From positions 124,001 to 188,000 of the forward strand of contig NZ_CP016179.1 of assembly GCF_001677275.1 (NCBI RefSeq): a stretch of DNA of 64,000 bases, written 5' to 3'. Each line of letters begins with the position of its first letter. The first letter of the stretch is position 1. A model generated the notes under the pieces. It saw only the letters and a program-made list of their open reading frames with translations. It did not search any database and was not told the origin of the DNA. Of this stretch, positions 34,117-43,681 are shown one piece after another. The stretch comes from Vibrio breoganii. GTDB taxonomy: Bacteria > Pseudomonadota > Gammaproteobacteria > Enterobacterales > Vibrionaceae. A program made the translations under genes and the position numbers.

Positions 34117-34149
34117 CCCCCTCTAGTAACGATTGTCACTAGAGGGGGG
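34117..34149. terminator. bidirectional terminator
   Basis: CCCCCTCTAGT and ACTAGAGGGGG with a 10-nt loop, between convergent genes. Confidence 0.75.
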
Positions 34150-34160
34150 TGATTGCTTGT

Positions 34161-37100
34161 TTATGCTGTCTCTTTCTTGGATTCTTTTTCCGCTTTGGCT
34201 TCTGCTTGTTCTTCGCTCTGCTTATTAGCCAGTTCAAGTTGAATAGTGCTAATTACTTTTTTCAGTCTTTCTATTTCTTCGTAGTGAGGGAATTGCTCGT
34301 TGATCTCTACTTCTGCTGACGTTTGTTCTAACTGACAGCGTGAGATTTCATCTTCCACGGTTGATTGTAGCTCTGTAAGTTGTTTGATTTTCTTCATTAC
34401 AGCGTTGTCAATCGCTCGTCCTCCTGCGTTACAGTTCGGAATATTCAATGTGTAGGTGTTAGCCCCTTTAAGTGAATATCGATTGTAATACTCAGACTTA
34501 CTCAGTGTTAGCGTGAAGTCGCCATAGTTCGCAAGTGTGGTTACTTCTAGATCGCGTCTGTGTCTGTAAATTGAAATAATGTCATTAAGTGCTTTTCCTG
34601 CACTCTCTGGTGACTGCCCTTGCATGGTAATGATTGGGTCAGCTATGAAACGTTGGCTCGCGTGCGTATCAGTGATGTATTTCGGCATATCGTTTGTTAG
34701 AGATTCTATGCGCTTAGGGAAGTAATCAAGGCTGTTTTCTGCATTGAAAATTCGATTGTTGTACGCTTGCAACTGCAAATTAAGCTTTTTAAGTTTGTGT
34801 TGGCTCTTCATTAGTTCCATAAGCTGAGGGTTACCCGATACAATGGCCGCTAGTGATGCGAAATCAACAGATTCATCTTCTGGCTCGTATGTGCGCTTGC
34901 TATCAATGGTTAATGTGCCGTTATTGAAAGCACGAGTAAATTCGCCTTTCTTATGAAGTAGGTTCAAGAACCACGTATCGAGTGTTTGGGTTGTTGAGTA
35001 CGTTAAAACTTCTACTTCGTTATAGAAACCTGCCTCATAACAGCGACTATTAGCGCGTCTGATGCGCCCCATGCGTTGTTTAAAGTCTCCTTCTCTCAAT
35101 GGCAGATCTCCGTGATGAAGTGCTACTAAACGCTCATTCAAGTTCCAACCGGTGCCAAGTCTTTCAGTTGACCCGATCAGTACGTCAATGCGCCCTGCGT
35201 TGAAGTCGGCTTTTAGTTTGGATTTTAAGATTGGTGTATTGTAATCATGCACCACCGCCACCGTTAGGCCGTGGCCTTTAAGTTCACTCGTCAGATCATC
35301 ATAGAAACTAAAATCGGTAGACAGTTCTTCAAGTGCTGACTTGCGATCTAGGCCTTCGGTCAATCGAATAGCGTCTTCTTCTCCTTTCTCAGCGCGCTTA
35401 AATAGGTCGGCAATTTCTTTTTTGGCGCTAGCGCGGTGTCTTAGTGGTATGCCACGATCAGCAAATACAATCTGATTGCCATTAAATGACTTATGTTCAT
35501 TGTGGATTCTTACAACGTTCTTAACGATGTTATCAATGATATTGTTGTTAGTGCGTCGGTGGGGGTGGATATGGCGAAAATCCAAAGAGGTTTTTCGTGC
35601 AATATCCATCACTTTTAGCATTGGAAACTCTTTTGAACTGTTTTTCGCTTTCGTAACTAACCATTCAAACGTTTGATTTTGTTCTGGTGATATTTCTAGG
35701 ATCTCATTGGTCACTTTACCGTTTTTGTAGGGTGGTATTGCTGGGCGACCGTCTGCTAAATTCGGTAAGCGGTCTTCTAATTGTTCTTGGCTCAGAACCG
35801 TTGCACTTGAGCGATAAATCCTTAGTAGTTCTGGTAGGTTTGTAAACTTCTTAATAGAAGTGCTAAGGCGCATGTTTCGACCGCTAACGTCAATCTCAAA
35901 CTCTTGGATCGGGTGGGCGAATGTCTTAATGAATGAATCAATCGCAATCGTCTTTTTATAATCACTTTCGATCATTCTCAGCCATGTTGTGGCTTCTAAA
36001 ATTGAGTTAGATAGCGATGTACCCGTAGCTAAAACTAAACCGCCATTCTGAGCTTGCGTAAACTTTGTTTTTACATAGAAATCAAATGCTCTTTGACTGC
36101 CTACGCTATTTCCCATGCCTTTTACGTTGCTCATTTGGCTTGTATAGCCAAGATTTTTTACCGCTTGGGTTTCATCACGAATAATTAGGGTTGGGTTTAA
36201 ATCTTCGTAGCTAATGGAATCAAACTCTGTTTTGTTGCTAAGGTCAGTTAGTTGTTCTTCTCTGAGTTCCTTTTTGCGTTCAATGCCTTTGACTGTGATG
36301 TTGTTCTCTTTGCTGGTTTCAAGGGCTTCTTCTAGTTCTTCAATCTCATGCTTGATGATGTTCATCTGCATTTCAATAGGTGCAGGTAGCGCCTTGAATG
36401 TTGACTCTGGAATGATGATGCAGTCATGATCAGAAGTGATAGCAATATTAAGTAGCTCTTCTCTTTGGGTAGGCGAGAGTCCAGGTTCGATAACAAGAAT
36501 GTTCGCGGCAGGGAAGTTAGCTTGAAAATCACTCGCATATTGCGGTACTAGGGAGTTGGTTGTAACTACAACAGGGCGTGATGCCTTACCGTAGATTTCC
36601 CTTAGTTTCATCGCGATCGCTTGAGTGATGATCGTCTTACCGCTACCTACGCAACAATCGAGCATGATAGATTTTTTCAATAGGGCAGAAGAAACCGCTT
36701 CTAGTTGGTAATTCCTTAGGTTCAGATTGCAATTATTGATAACAAGGTGTTCGGCAATTGCCGTAAATGAAGGAACAACAAAGGAGTTGCAGTGCTTGTT
36801 GTAGCTCTCCGTGATCTCAGCTCTGCGCTTCGCGTCTCTCATAATCCACGCGTTAAACGCCTCTGTTACTTCTTCGACCTTTTGATTGGCTTCTGTGGTC
36901 GCTACGTGATCAACGGCATCATCTGTTTTGATCACGATTGGCTTGTGATTCAAAGCTGATTCGATAATTAAGTTGGCGTCTCGTCTTCCTGTGCCCCACT
37001 GACGCATTTTTGAGTAGTAGTTGCCATGGCCTGTTAGCAGTACATGCCAACGGTGATTAACAAGAACCACGTTCGCGCAATCTTGTTGACCCATTAGGTG

Positions 37101-39047
37101 ACTAACAAAAGCGGAATAGTGGCAAGGGTCGATCCACTCAACGCCCATGGTTACGGAAATGTCGGCACTTTTAATTCGTGGTGGTAGCGCATCGGTCAAG
37201 GCTTGAATGTGCTGTTGGTATTCTTTGCCGCTCGCTTTGGCAAGTTCGATCTTTTCGTTAAGGTTGCCGCTTAGGTAGATAACGGCCAGTTCATAACGTT
37301 CTGTTTTCGGGTTCTTGAAAACAACATTTTCTTCAATCGCTAGGCGCTCTACGGCCTGAGGGTTTAGGTTTAGTAGCTCTGAAATATAATCAAAATCAAT
37401 TTCGTCTAACTCAAACATCGAGATAGCGCAGGCTTCTGTAATGTTGTGCGCTGATGTTGGTTTTTGCGGTGGCGTATATACGCGCTCGGTCAAAATAGGC
37501 GAGTTAGAGAAGCTTTCAGGTATTGCATGAGCTTTAACAGGATCTACATAGTTAAGCTCAAGACCTTTACAGCGCAAGTAATGGCTACATGTGCGTAACT
37601 GTAAACGGTTTACTTTGCGGCTAAGAGGCCCAAAACTGCGAACGAAACGGGTGTAGCAGTTGTTGAGTGCCATTCTTAGCTTTGGGATCTCGCTTGAAAG
37701 GTCGCAACGCTCCGCATGTATCAGTGATTTGAGAGCATCTTTGATACGGATGTAAGCAAGAAAGCGGTCGCGCTTCTTGAGGTTGTCACACTCAATGCCG
37801 ATAAAGCCGTTCTGTTTTAGCTGAAAAATGGTGTTATCTGTGTTCGCTAGTTCGTTGATGCTGTGATCGGTTTTATTTGGTTTGCTTGCTGTGGCGATGC
37901 TAGATAGATCCCAGTTCTTGGCGACCTGCTTTGTGGTGGTGTTTTTAAAGAAAACCGGTGCTTCGGATTGAGCGTCAAGAATGGATTCAATCTCAGCGTC
38001 TAAATCTGTACCAGAGTATGTCACTTCGCAACTGCTGTGATTGAAGTCGTTTCCTTTGGATAGTTCACCTGCTACTAAGTGTGGGTTGTCTCCAAATAAA
38101 GTGTTGATAGTAAGATCATCATAGGTCTTGGTTTCAATCCAACTAGGGTTTTGTTCACCGCCTGTTACTTTCTGAAAAATCAGAATATCGGTCGTTACGT
38201 TTGCGCCTTTTTTGTCAAAGGTGTTAGAGGGTAAGCGTACTGCTGACACTAAGCGCGCGTTTTTTGCTAGTTCCTGTCTAACGCTTGAATCTGAGCTATC
38301 CATGAACCAAGCAGACGTAAGGAATGACACAAGACCGCCTTCGTGTAGCTCTTTGAGGGCGCGTAAAAAGAAGTATGAGTGAATAGATACACGGCCAAAC
38401 TCCTTTGAGCGAGCTTTGAATGATCCGAATGGAATATTTGACTGAACGAGAGAAAAGTTTCCTGTGTTCGGTAAATGGCAGTCCTCGAAACGTTGATTGT
38501 AGATCTTGGTGTTGGGTGTTGTATGGCGCGCAAATTCATAGGTTACTGGATCGAGTTCGATGCCGTATTGCTTGCCTTTGAAGCTTTGGGGTGTCAGTTT
38601 CGCAAAAATACCGTTACCAATTGATGGGTCAAGTACGTTGCCCTCGGTGCAGCCTAAGCGTTGGACTGTGCGCCACATGTGGTTGACTAGTGACTCTGGG
38701 GTATAGAAGCTCGATAGAACGCCTCTACGTGCTGTTGAGTATGCGTTGGGGGAGAAAGCATCAAGTGCTTGTTGTAGTGTGCTGTTTTTGTCATGGCCGC
38801 TGTTGAATACAGGCGCTAGCTTACCAAACCCATCAAACAGGTTTAATAGTTCAATTTCTTCTGTTGTCGGCTGTCTGGTTTCACTGTTTAGCTTCGTTAA
38901 TACCGCTAAACCGTAAACGACTGTTTGAAGGTAGCTAGTACGCTGTTTCTTTGGCAGTGCTTTATTGATACTACGGGCGACTGGCGTCTCACTGGCTTTG
39001 CAATGTACGGGTAGTAAGTAATCCATTAGAGAAAGTGAGTTAAGCAT
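34161..39047 (-). CDS. giant N6-adenine methylase-SF2 helicase fusion
   Basis: About 1,628 aa from ATG 39047; the open frame reaches 39125 but that stretch overlaps upstream regulatory-like DNA. N-terminal methylase: AdoMet motif VLDPSIGNG (~138-146) and NIPFG (~198) in place of NPPF/Y. Central SF2/SNF2-type helicase: Walker A CCVGSGKT (~802), RDETQAV (DEAH-like), ATGTSLSN and QRMGRIRR (~1329). C-terminal coiled coil with a Glu/Lys tail. Such proteins occur in phages and large plasmids and may modify incoming DNA against restriction (DarB-like). No restriction or BREX/DISARM partner is next to it. Confidence 0.88.
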   Translation of the reverse strand: MLNSLSLMDYLLPVHCKASETPVARSINKALPKKQRTSYLQTVVYGLAVLTKLNSETRQPTTEEIELLNLFDGFGKLAPVFNSGHDKNSTLQQALDAFSPNAYSTARRGVLSSFYTPESLVNHMWRTVQRLGCTEGNVLDPSIGNGIFAKLTPQSFKGKQYGIELDPVTYEFARHTTPNTKIYNQRFEDCHLPNTGNFSLVQSNIPFGSFKARSKEFGRVSIHSYFFLRALKELHEGGLVSFLTSAWFMDSSDSSVRQELAKNARLVSAVRLPSNTFDKKGANVTTDILIFQKVTGGEQNPSWIETKTYDDLTINTLFGDNPHLVAGELSKGNDFNHSSCEVTYSGTDLDAEIESILDAQSEAPVFFKNTTTKQVAKNWDLSSIATASKPNKTDHSINELANTDNTIFQLKQNGFIGIECDNLKKRDRFLAYIRIKDALKSLIHAERCDLSSEIPKLRMALNNCYTRFVRSFGPLSRKVNRLQLRTCSHYLRCKGLELNYVDPVKAHAIPESFSNSPILTERVYTPPQKPTSAHNITEACAISMFELDEIDFDYISELLNLNPQAVERLAIEENVVFKNPKTERYELAVIYLSGNLNEKIELAKASGKEYQQHIQALTDALPPRIKSADISVTMGVEWIDPCHYSAFVSHLMGQQDCANVVLVNHRWHVLLTGHGNYYSKMRQWGTGRRDANLIIESALNHKPIVIKTDDAVDHVATTEANQKVEEVTEAFNAWIMRDAKRRAEITESYNKHCNSFVVPSFTAIAEHLVINNCNLNLRNYQLEAVSSALLKKSIMLDCCVGSGKTIITQAIAMKLREIYGKASRPVVVTTNSLVPQYASDFQANFPAANILVIEPGLSPTQREELLNIAITSDHDCIIIPESTFKALPAPIEMQMNIIKHEIEELEEALETSKENNITVKGIERKKELREEQLTDLSNKTEFDSISYEDLNPTLIIRDETQAVKNLGYTSQMSNVKGMGNSVGSQRAFDFYVKTKFTQAQNGGLVLATGTSLSNSILEATTWLRMIESDYKKTIAIDSFIKTFAHPIQEFEIDVSGRNMRLSTSIKKFTNLPELLRIYRSSATVLSQEQLEDRLPNLADGRPAIPPYKNGKVTNEILEISPEQNQTFEWLVTKAKNSSKEFPMLKVMDIARKTSLDFRHIHPHRRTNNNIIDNIVKNVVRIHNEHKSFNGNQIVFADRGIPLRHRASAKKEIADLFKRAEKGEEDAIRLTEGLDRKSALEELSTDFSFYDDLTSELKGHGLTVAVVHDYNTPILKSKLKADFNAGRIDVLIGSTERLGTGWNLNERLVALHHGDLPLREGDFKQRMGRIRRANSRCYEAGFYNEVEVLTYSTTQTLDTWFLNLLHKKGEFTRAFNNGTLTIDSKRTYEPEDESVDFASLAAIVSGNPQLMELMKSQHKLKKLNLQLQAYNNRIFNAENSLDYFPKRIESLTNDMPKYITDTHASQRFIADPIITMQGQSPESAGKALNDIISIYRHRRDLEVTTLANYGDFTLTLSKSEYYNRYSLKGANTYTLNIPNCNAGGRAIDNAVMKKIKQLTELQSTVEDEISRCQLEQTSAEVEINEQFPHYEEIERLKKVISTIQLELANKQSEEQAEAKAEKESKKETA

Positions 39048-39230
39048 AATCTGTCGGCCTGTGGGTTGTTTGAACTGATACCAACATAACAGGGGGGAGG
39101 GTTCGCAAAAGCCCTTGTAGACCATGATGTATTGTTTTTTTTATTTCATTTATAGGAAATAAGGTTCACAGAAAACAACAATAATGCCGTTGTAAATTTA
39201 TTAATTGACTGTACGATTCACTATGAAAGA

Positions 39231-39254
39231 ATTGCGAGATACCCCTCAAATAAA
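39231..39254 (+). promoter_or_regulatory. regulon site and promoter of the coiled-coil gene
   Basis: ATTGCGAGATACCCCTCAAA; left half perfect. TATATT at 39265 starts 24-25 nt after the centre, the same geometry as at gmk. Centre 118 bp before the GTG at 39359. Confidence 0.65.
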
Positions 39255-39358
39255 TCACAGCCAGTATATTTGTCACGCCTAGGCATTATAATTTTACTCA
39301 ATAGATGAATAGTGGTTTTTGGCGTAAATGCCGATAAGTAATGAAAAGGAGATAGTGG

Positions 39359-40549
39359 GTGAAAGAGATCGATAGATTAAAGATTGAGGTGTCAGCAAAT
39401 TTTTCTGTCGCTATTGCCGAGATTAATAAGACGGATTCAGCGGTTGCTCGAATCTGCGTAGAAACAGCGCAAGCGAAAGCGGAAGAACTGCTTAATAAGG
39501 TGCTTGCTTTGCCAGCGGTCAACTCTGATGACAAGGCGCTTATTAGTAAGCTTCGCACTGACATTGCAATCTTGGAGAGAGAAAAGCACGATTTGGATGT
39601 GAGGGCCAAAGCTCTTAAGAGTGAGTGTACTGTGCTGTCTGGTGAGTTTCATCAATACAAGGCTTCGCAGGAAGGTTCTGTCACAAAAATACTAGAGTTG
39701 GAGCGTGAGCAGACACGGAGCCAGGATAAGTTAAAACGACTGGAAAAAGAAAATTCACGTTTAAGTTCCGTGGATAGCGAGTTGAAAAAACTCAAGAAAA
39801 TGAATCCTGCCGGACTCATGAATACAGTCGCCAAATTAAAAGAGAAGATCGCGAAAAATAACGAGTTGCATAAAGATGCTCTCAGAAAGAAAACCGAAGA
39901 GGCCGAGAAGTATCGTAAGGCAAATAAGACCGTTGCGGAGCAAATACATCTATTAGTTGGGAAGTCAATTACACCTAAACCGATACGCTCAAAACAAGGG
40001 TATCTGTTTTCCGTTATTGAGCATCAGAACGCACCTACTTATGTCACCAATGGATTACAATTCGGAGTTGTCGGAATGATCCCATCGAGCGATATGGGTT
40101 GGCATCTTCAAGTGGAAAGTGAGCTTGGTATCAATATAGTTGTGTCTGTTAGTGAGCTTTTACGTCCGTTCTTTCCGATGAGTAGTGAGCTTGCGAGGGT
40201 GTGGCCACCAGAGCTTAATGCGGTCATAGAATTAGCGGTGACTGATTATACTCGACGTAATATGCCAGAGCGTGTTGGCTTTGTTAACAGGGTTGAGCAG
40301 GTGATCTTAACCAGTAACGAGGCGCTGTCTGAGCAGGAGCAGACGGCTCTAAAGCGACTCAAACTTATTACGATGTTAGATTTTCTTGATAGCCGAGAAG
40401 AAGCGACTTTTAAGGCGCTGCTAAATTTCGGAATGTCCCAGAAGGAAGTCGATACATTGGTATCAAAGGTTGGAAATTTATACCGAGAGTTACAAAAAGA
40501 ATACGCTTCTTACTTGAAAGAAAAAGAGAAGCAGAAGCAAGTGGCTTAG
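39359..40549 (+). CDS. coiled-coil protein, 396 aa
   Basis: GTG start, AAGGAG 9 nt upstream. Residues ~10-200 form a long coiled coil (LEREKHDLDVRAKALKSE, LKRLEKENSRLSSV); residues ~205-270 are a globular beta-rich part; the C-terminus is helical and Lys-rich. Recalls KfrA-like plasmid structural proteins in layout only. Divergent from the methylase-helicase and convergent with the PRTRC operon. Confidence 0.7.
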   Translation: MKEIDRLKIEVSANFSVAIAEINKTDSAVARICVETAQAKAEELLNKVLALPAVNSDDKALISKLRTDIAILEREKHDLDVRAKALKSECTVLSGEFHQYKASQEGSVTKILELEREQTRSQDKLKRLEKENSRLSSVDSELKKLKKMNPAGLMNTVAKLKEKIAKNNELHKDALRKKTEEAEKYRKANKTVAEQIHLLVGKSITPKPIRSKQGYLFSVIEHQNAPTYVTNGLQFGVVGMIPSSDMGWHLQVESELGINIVVSVSELLRPFFPMSSELARVWPPELNAVIELAVTDYTRRNMPERVGFVNRVEQVILTSNEALSEQEQTALKRLKLITMLDFLDSREEATFKALLNFGMSQKEVDTLVSKVGNLYRELQKEYASYLKEKEKQKQVA

Positions 40550-40579
40550 AAATAAGTGGCTTGATGGTTTATTCCACAG

Positions 40580-40610
40580 AAAACTCAGTGTTGGTACTGA
40601 GTTTTTTTTC
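40580..40610. terminator. bidirectional terminator ending the PRTRC operon
   Basis: AAAACTCAGTGTTGGTACTG then AGTTTTTTTT; perfect 10-bp stem. Confidence 0.9.
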
Positions 40611-40617
40611 GTCTGCT

Positions 40618-40992
40618 TTAAGGGTGGATAGTGCTTGCGAATAAGTGTTTTTGAAGCTCTTGGGGGTAAGCTCTGTCGGCTAGGTAGCGTTCGGGATTGC
40701 CTTTGCTAAAGCCTTTTTCGGTGGTGAGCTTATGAGCTAAACGGGGGTTTACACAGAACAGTTGTTTAGCGAGATTGATTCTTGATACGAACAGGTTTTG
40801 GTCGTCTACGATCCGAAACGGCTCTAGCGTCACTAGAAGTAACTGAGCCGTTCTGTATTGCGTTCTGTCGTGCCAAATGGCAATGGCTTCACTGTCGCTC
40901 TCCGCTTCGATGTGGCTTTGCGGTAAGAGCCTGTAGAGTGGCTTCCAAGTGTTGTTATGCAGTTTCAGTATTGTGTATTTCATCTTGAACAT
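40618..40992 (-). CDS. hypothetical protein at the end of the PRTRC operon, 124 aa
   Basis: Overlaps the ThiF gene by about 38 bp, indicating coupling. Contains RLLPQSHIEAESDSEAIAIWHDRTQYRTAQLLLVT, a compact beta-alpha pattern of unknown family. It does not contain a JAB motif, so it is not the PRTRC-A protein expected in complete cassettes. Start could also be the ATG at 40986. Confidence 0.6.
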   Translation of the reverse strand: MFKMKYTILKLHNNTWKPLYRLLPQSHIEAESDSEAIAIWHDRTQYRTAQLLLVTLEPFRIVDDQNLFVSRINLAKQLFCVNPRLAHKLTTEKGFSKGNPERYLADRAYPQELQKHLFASTIHP

Positions 40993-41731
40993 AGCCATAC
41001 AAAGACCATACATTAGGGTCTACGTTGATAGGGATGATTTCTAGGTTTCTGATGTTAATGTGCGCTCCATGAGTAGTGATACTACCATGACGCACCAAAT
41101 TCCATAAAATTTGCGCTCCAAAACGTGCGGTCGTGGCGTTCACACCAAGATCTTGACGCTCTAAGCTCTCGGTTGCCGAGCAAGATTTCTTTAATGCGTC
41201 AGCGTCACTGGCGTTCTCGTAGTCGTAAAGATCGCAAATCGTGGGCAGTGTGCTTTTTAGACCGAGTTCTCCGAGTACGACTTGTAGACTAGAATCGTCA
41301 TTACCAAGATCAAGCCATAATGTTTCTTTGTGGTTGTTTTTCATTGCTTGGTACAGTTTGTAGCGAGTGCTAGGGCGATCTAGTGCTGTGACAATAATAT
41401 CGTATTTCTGATAGTTAGTGTTTGGGGTGAAGTCTCTGGGAACGGCTTTGAAGTCTCGACCGTAGAGATTGTTTGTTTTCCATGTGGTCGCTATCGCTTT
41501 ATTGAGGCCGATCTGCGTGGGAAAGAATCTTTGTCTTACAAGGTTTGCTTGAGAAACATCACTGCCGTCATACATGGTGACATCGAAACCAAATGAGGGG
41601 TCGATAGCTCTAAAGGCGGTGTCCATCTGTGTGATTTCCTCTGCAAAGAAACTACCAGTACCACCACAGCCGATCAGCAGTACATTTAATCGTTTTCCAA
41701 GCATTTCAGCAGGTAAGTGGTAGCTCATCAT
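40955..41731 (-). CDS. PRTRC system ThiF (E1-like) protein
   Basis: 258 aa. Rossmann nucleotide-binding loop LLIGCGGTGSF (residues ~19-28) and the E1 signature DGSDVSQANLVRQRFFPTQIGLNKA. E1/ThiF enzymes adenylate the C-terminus of a ubiquitin-like protein. Later conserved features include DRPSTRY. The start overlaps the stop of the B gene (ATGA). Within a ParB-E-C-F-B-ThiF order it is clearly the PRTRC member. Confidence 0.9.
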   Translation of the reverse strand: MMSYHLPAEMLGKRLNVLLIGCGGTGSFFAEEITQMDTAFRAIDPSFGFDVTMYDGSDVSQANLVRQRFFPTQIGLNKAIATTWKTNNLYGRDFKAVPRDFTPNTNYQKYDIIVTALDRPSTRYKLYQAMKNNHKETLWLDLGNDDSSLQVVLGELGLKSTLPTICDLYDYENASDADALKKSCSATESLERQDLGVNATTARFGAQILWNLVRHGSITTHGAHINIRNLEIIPINVDPNVWSLYGYVQDEIHNTETA

Positions 41732-42450
41732 AGTATTTCATCCTTGTTTGTTACTTTGTTTAGCCATTGAGAGAGTGTGCCAATCGGAGTAAGTTCTGAA
41801 ACTTTAAAACGCTCTTTCTTCTTTGCTTTCGTGGTAATCAAGTCGAAAAATTCAGTATTGCTGACTTGGCTATCACGAAACATACCAGTGTGATTTAGGT
41901 GTGTTTTGGTGCTGTTTATGTACGCCTTTGCGATCTCGTCAATATCTTCGGTTTTCGGCAAATTAACGCTCCCTAGACAGATAGAGGTGTTTTGCCAAAC
42001 GTTCGGGAGTGGCGCAAAGTACAGTCTCGTTGTCGCAGTACAGCGTTTTGCGTGTTGTGTAACGGCTACGCATAGGCTAGTCGTTGATTTGTCGTAGCAA
42101 AACACCAGATGATTCCAGTTGATGCTCATGGCGCATTGATTTTTTCCGTGTTTGTAGAAAAATGGCTGATTCTTTTCTGGTGTGTATTGAAAAACGATGT
42201 GACTAGGAGAATTGACTAAAACTCTAGGGTCAATAATGTCAGCACTACGAGCGTTGCGAGTTGAGAATTGAGCGAGAAAATCTTCTGTCGGAATTTGTTT
42301 GAATCCTGTTACTTCATTACCAAGGCTTTCAAACTCAGTGACGGTGCAAGAGTCGCTTGTACCCTCAATCATGTAAAGTGTGCGTGAATAATCTTCGTTA
42401 TCATCATCGATCTCGTCTTGGCGAAAGGTGATTCCTGAAAACTGCATCAT
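41728..42450 (-). CDS. PRTRC system protein B (E2-like)
   Basis: 240 aa. The C-terminal part contains APLPNVWQNTSICLG (Cys158), which resembles the catalytic-cysteine motif of ubiquitin-conjugating E2 enzymes (HPNI...G.ICL). This is in line with reports that PRTRC-B is E2-like. It lies directly before and overlaps the E1-like ThiF. The N-terminal ~100 residues are poorly conserved and acidic. Confidence 0.8.
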   Translation of the reverse strand: MMQFSGITFRQDEIDDDNEDYSRTLYMIEGTSDSCTVTEFESLGNEVTGFKQIPTEDFLAQFSTRNARSADIIDPRVLVNSPSHIVFQYTPEKNQPFFYKHGKNQCAMSINWNHLVFCYDKSTTSLCVAVTQHAKRCTATTRLYFAPLPNVWQNTSICLGSVNLPKTEDIDEIAKAYINSTKTHLNHTGMFRDSQVSNTEFFDLITTKAKKKERFKVSELTPIGTLSQWLNKVTNKDEIL

Positions 42451-42479
42451 TAGTTACCTCAATTCTGTTGGCTATAGGG

Positions 42480-43643
42480 TTAGATTATCAGTGAAAGGTT
42501 TTCGCTAAAGAGTGCTTGAATGTCATCTTTAAGTTCGTATTGCGCTCTGTAATCAGCATTGATTCGGTTCGGTACACCGTAGTAACCAATGGCATCAATG
42601 ATGGAGATCAGGGCTATGTTTTTTGCCACTGATTTTAGGGCATCAAATGTGCAATTAGGGTTGATAATTCTGTGCTGTCCAAGCACCTCGTCATTTTCAT
42701 AGAAAGACTGTAAGTAGCTATTATTGCTTTCTGAGGTTGCTTCAAATAGAGAGAAAGCGGTCATTGGTGACATAACTGAATTTTGGTCAATGCAGTGTTT
42801 AATGTCGATGGATTCATTCTCAATATACGTTGCAAGGGGTGTGCTGAACGTTTTGTTGTGGAATGAGAACAAGAGTTCCTGTGCGATTTCAAAGCTCGGT
42901 GTGTTTCTGATTTCGTCTATTTGTTTTTCTTTAGTGTCAGTGCAATAAATATGGTAAATGTCCATATCGACACTCGGAGCTGTACTGGATTTATCTAAGA
43001 GAAAATCAAAGGCGTTATCGTGGCGGTGTCCAAACGAGTCAATGTCGGTTTGGATCTCGTCTCTTTGACCGAACAAGTCTCTGTCGTCTAGCAGTGATGT
43101 TTTTTCCGCTACTGAGAATAGTGCCTCTTGAAGTGTTATCGTTTCGGGGCAAAGAGGGAGTTTGTGTTCCATGCTGTAGAGATAGTTGGAGGACAGCATT
43201 AAGTAGAGTGAATCAGTTTCAGTGATTTCGATGTCCCTGTTACCACCGTTTGTTAAGCTCCACTCAAGATTAAAAGACGCTTCTTCGCTAAATAGTTCAT
43301 AGTATTTTTTAAACTCGGCTATGGATGCGTGACGCGGAAAGAACGTGTCAAAATTGTCAGAAAGATCCGACCATACTTTTGTGGTTGCTATCTCGTACTG
43401 CTCTTTGTAGTAGTTTTCACACATTGTTAGGTAGTGTGCGAGAGCGATATTTAGGCTGTTGCTGTTCGCTTCATTTTGCAGAGTAGATGTGATACTGGGG
43501 TTATGCTGAATAGTAAATCTAAGCAGATCACAAAGATGGTCGGCATCAAAATGTGAGAATTTAACTTGTCTTACTTTGGTTTCAATTGGCATTAATTCAG
43601 CGCACTGTTGCGCTAGTTCTAATACGTTACTATGTAAATTCAT
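42480..43643 (-). CDS. PRTRC F-like protein, diverged third copy, 387 aa
   Basis: Start at ATG 43643 (MNLHSNVL). Overall plan matches the two following F-like genes: an N-terminal helical repeat, ALAHYLTMCENYYKEQYEIATTKVWSDL aligning with their LTA-L---E--Y--A---KS-LWERF, and a long acidic middle, but identity is low. Lies 29 bp before B. I treat it as a fast-evolving paralogue with moderate confidence. Confidence 0.55.
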   Translation of the reverse strand: MNLHSNVLELAQQCAELMPIETKVRQVKFSHFDADHLCDLLRFTIQHNPSITSTLQNEANSNSLNIALAHYLTMCENYYKEQYEIATTKVWSDLSDNFDTFFPRHASIAEFKKYYELFSEEASFNLEWSLTNGGNRDIEITETDSLYLMLSSNYLYSMEHKLPLCPETITLQEALFSVAEKTSLLDDRDLFGQRDEIQTDIDSFGHRHDNAFDFLLDKSSTAPSVDMDIYHIYCTDTKEKQIDEIRNTPSFEIAQELLFSFHNKTFSTPLATYIENESIDIKHCIDQNSVMSPMTAFSLFEATSESNNSYLQSFYENDEVLGQHRIINPNCTFDALKSVAKNIALISIIDAIGYYGVPNRINADYRAQYELKDDIQALFSENLSLII

Positions 43644-43681
43644 CCAAAAGATTCCCAACAAAAACTGATAGGGTCACTTTA

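Noticed and set aside
34161..39047. BREX PglX or DISARM methylase/helicase
   Set aside because: Neighbouring genes expected for BREX (brxC, pglZ) or DISARM (drmB/C) are absent; adjacent genes are PRTRC and a coiled-coil protein.
40618..40992. PRTRC protein A
   Set aside because: The position is suggestive but there is no JAB metal-binding HxH...SxxD motif.
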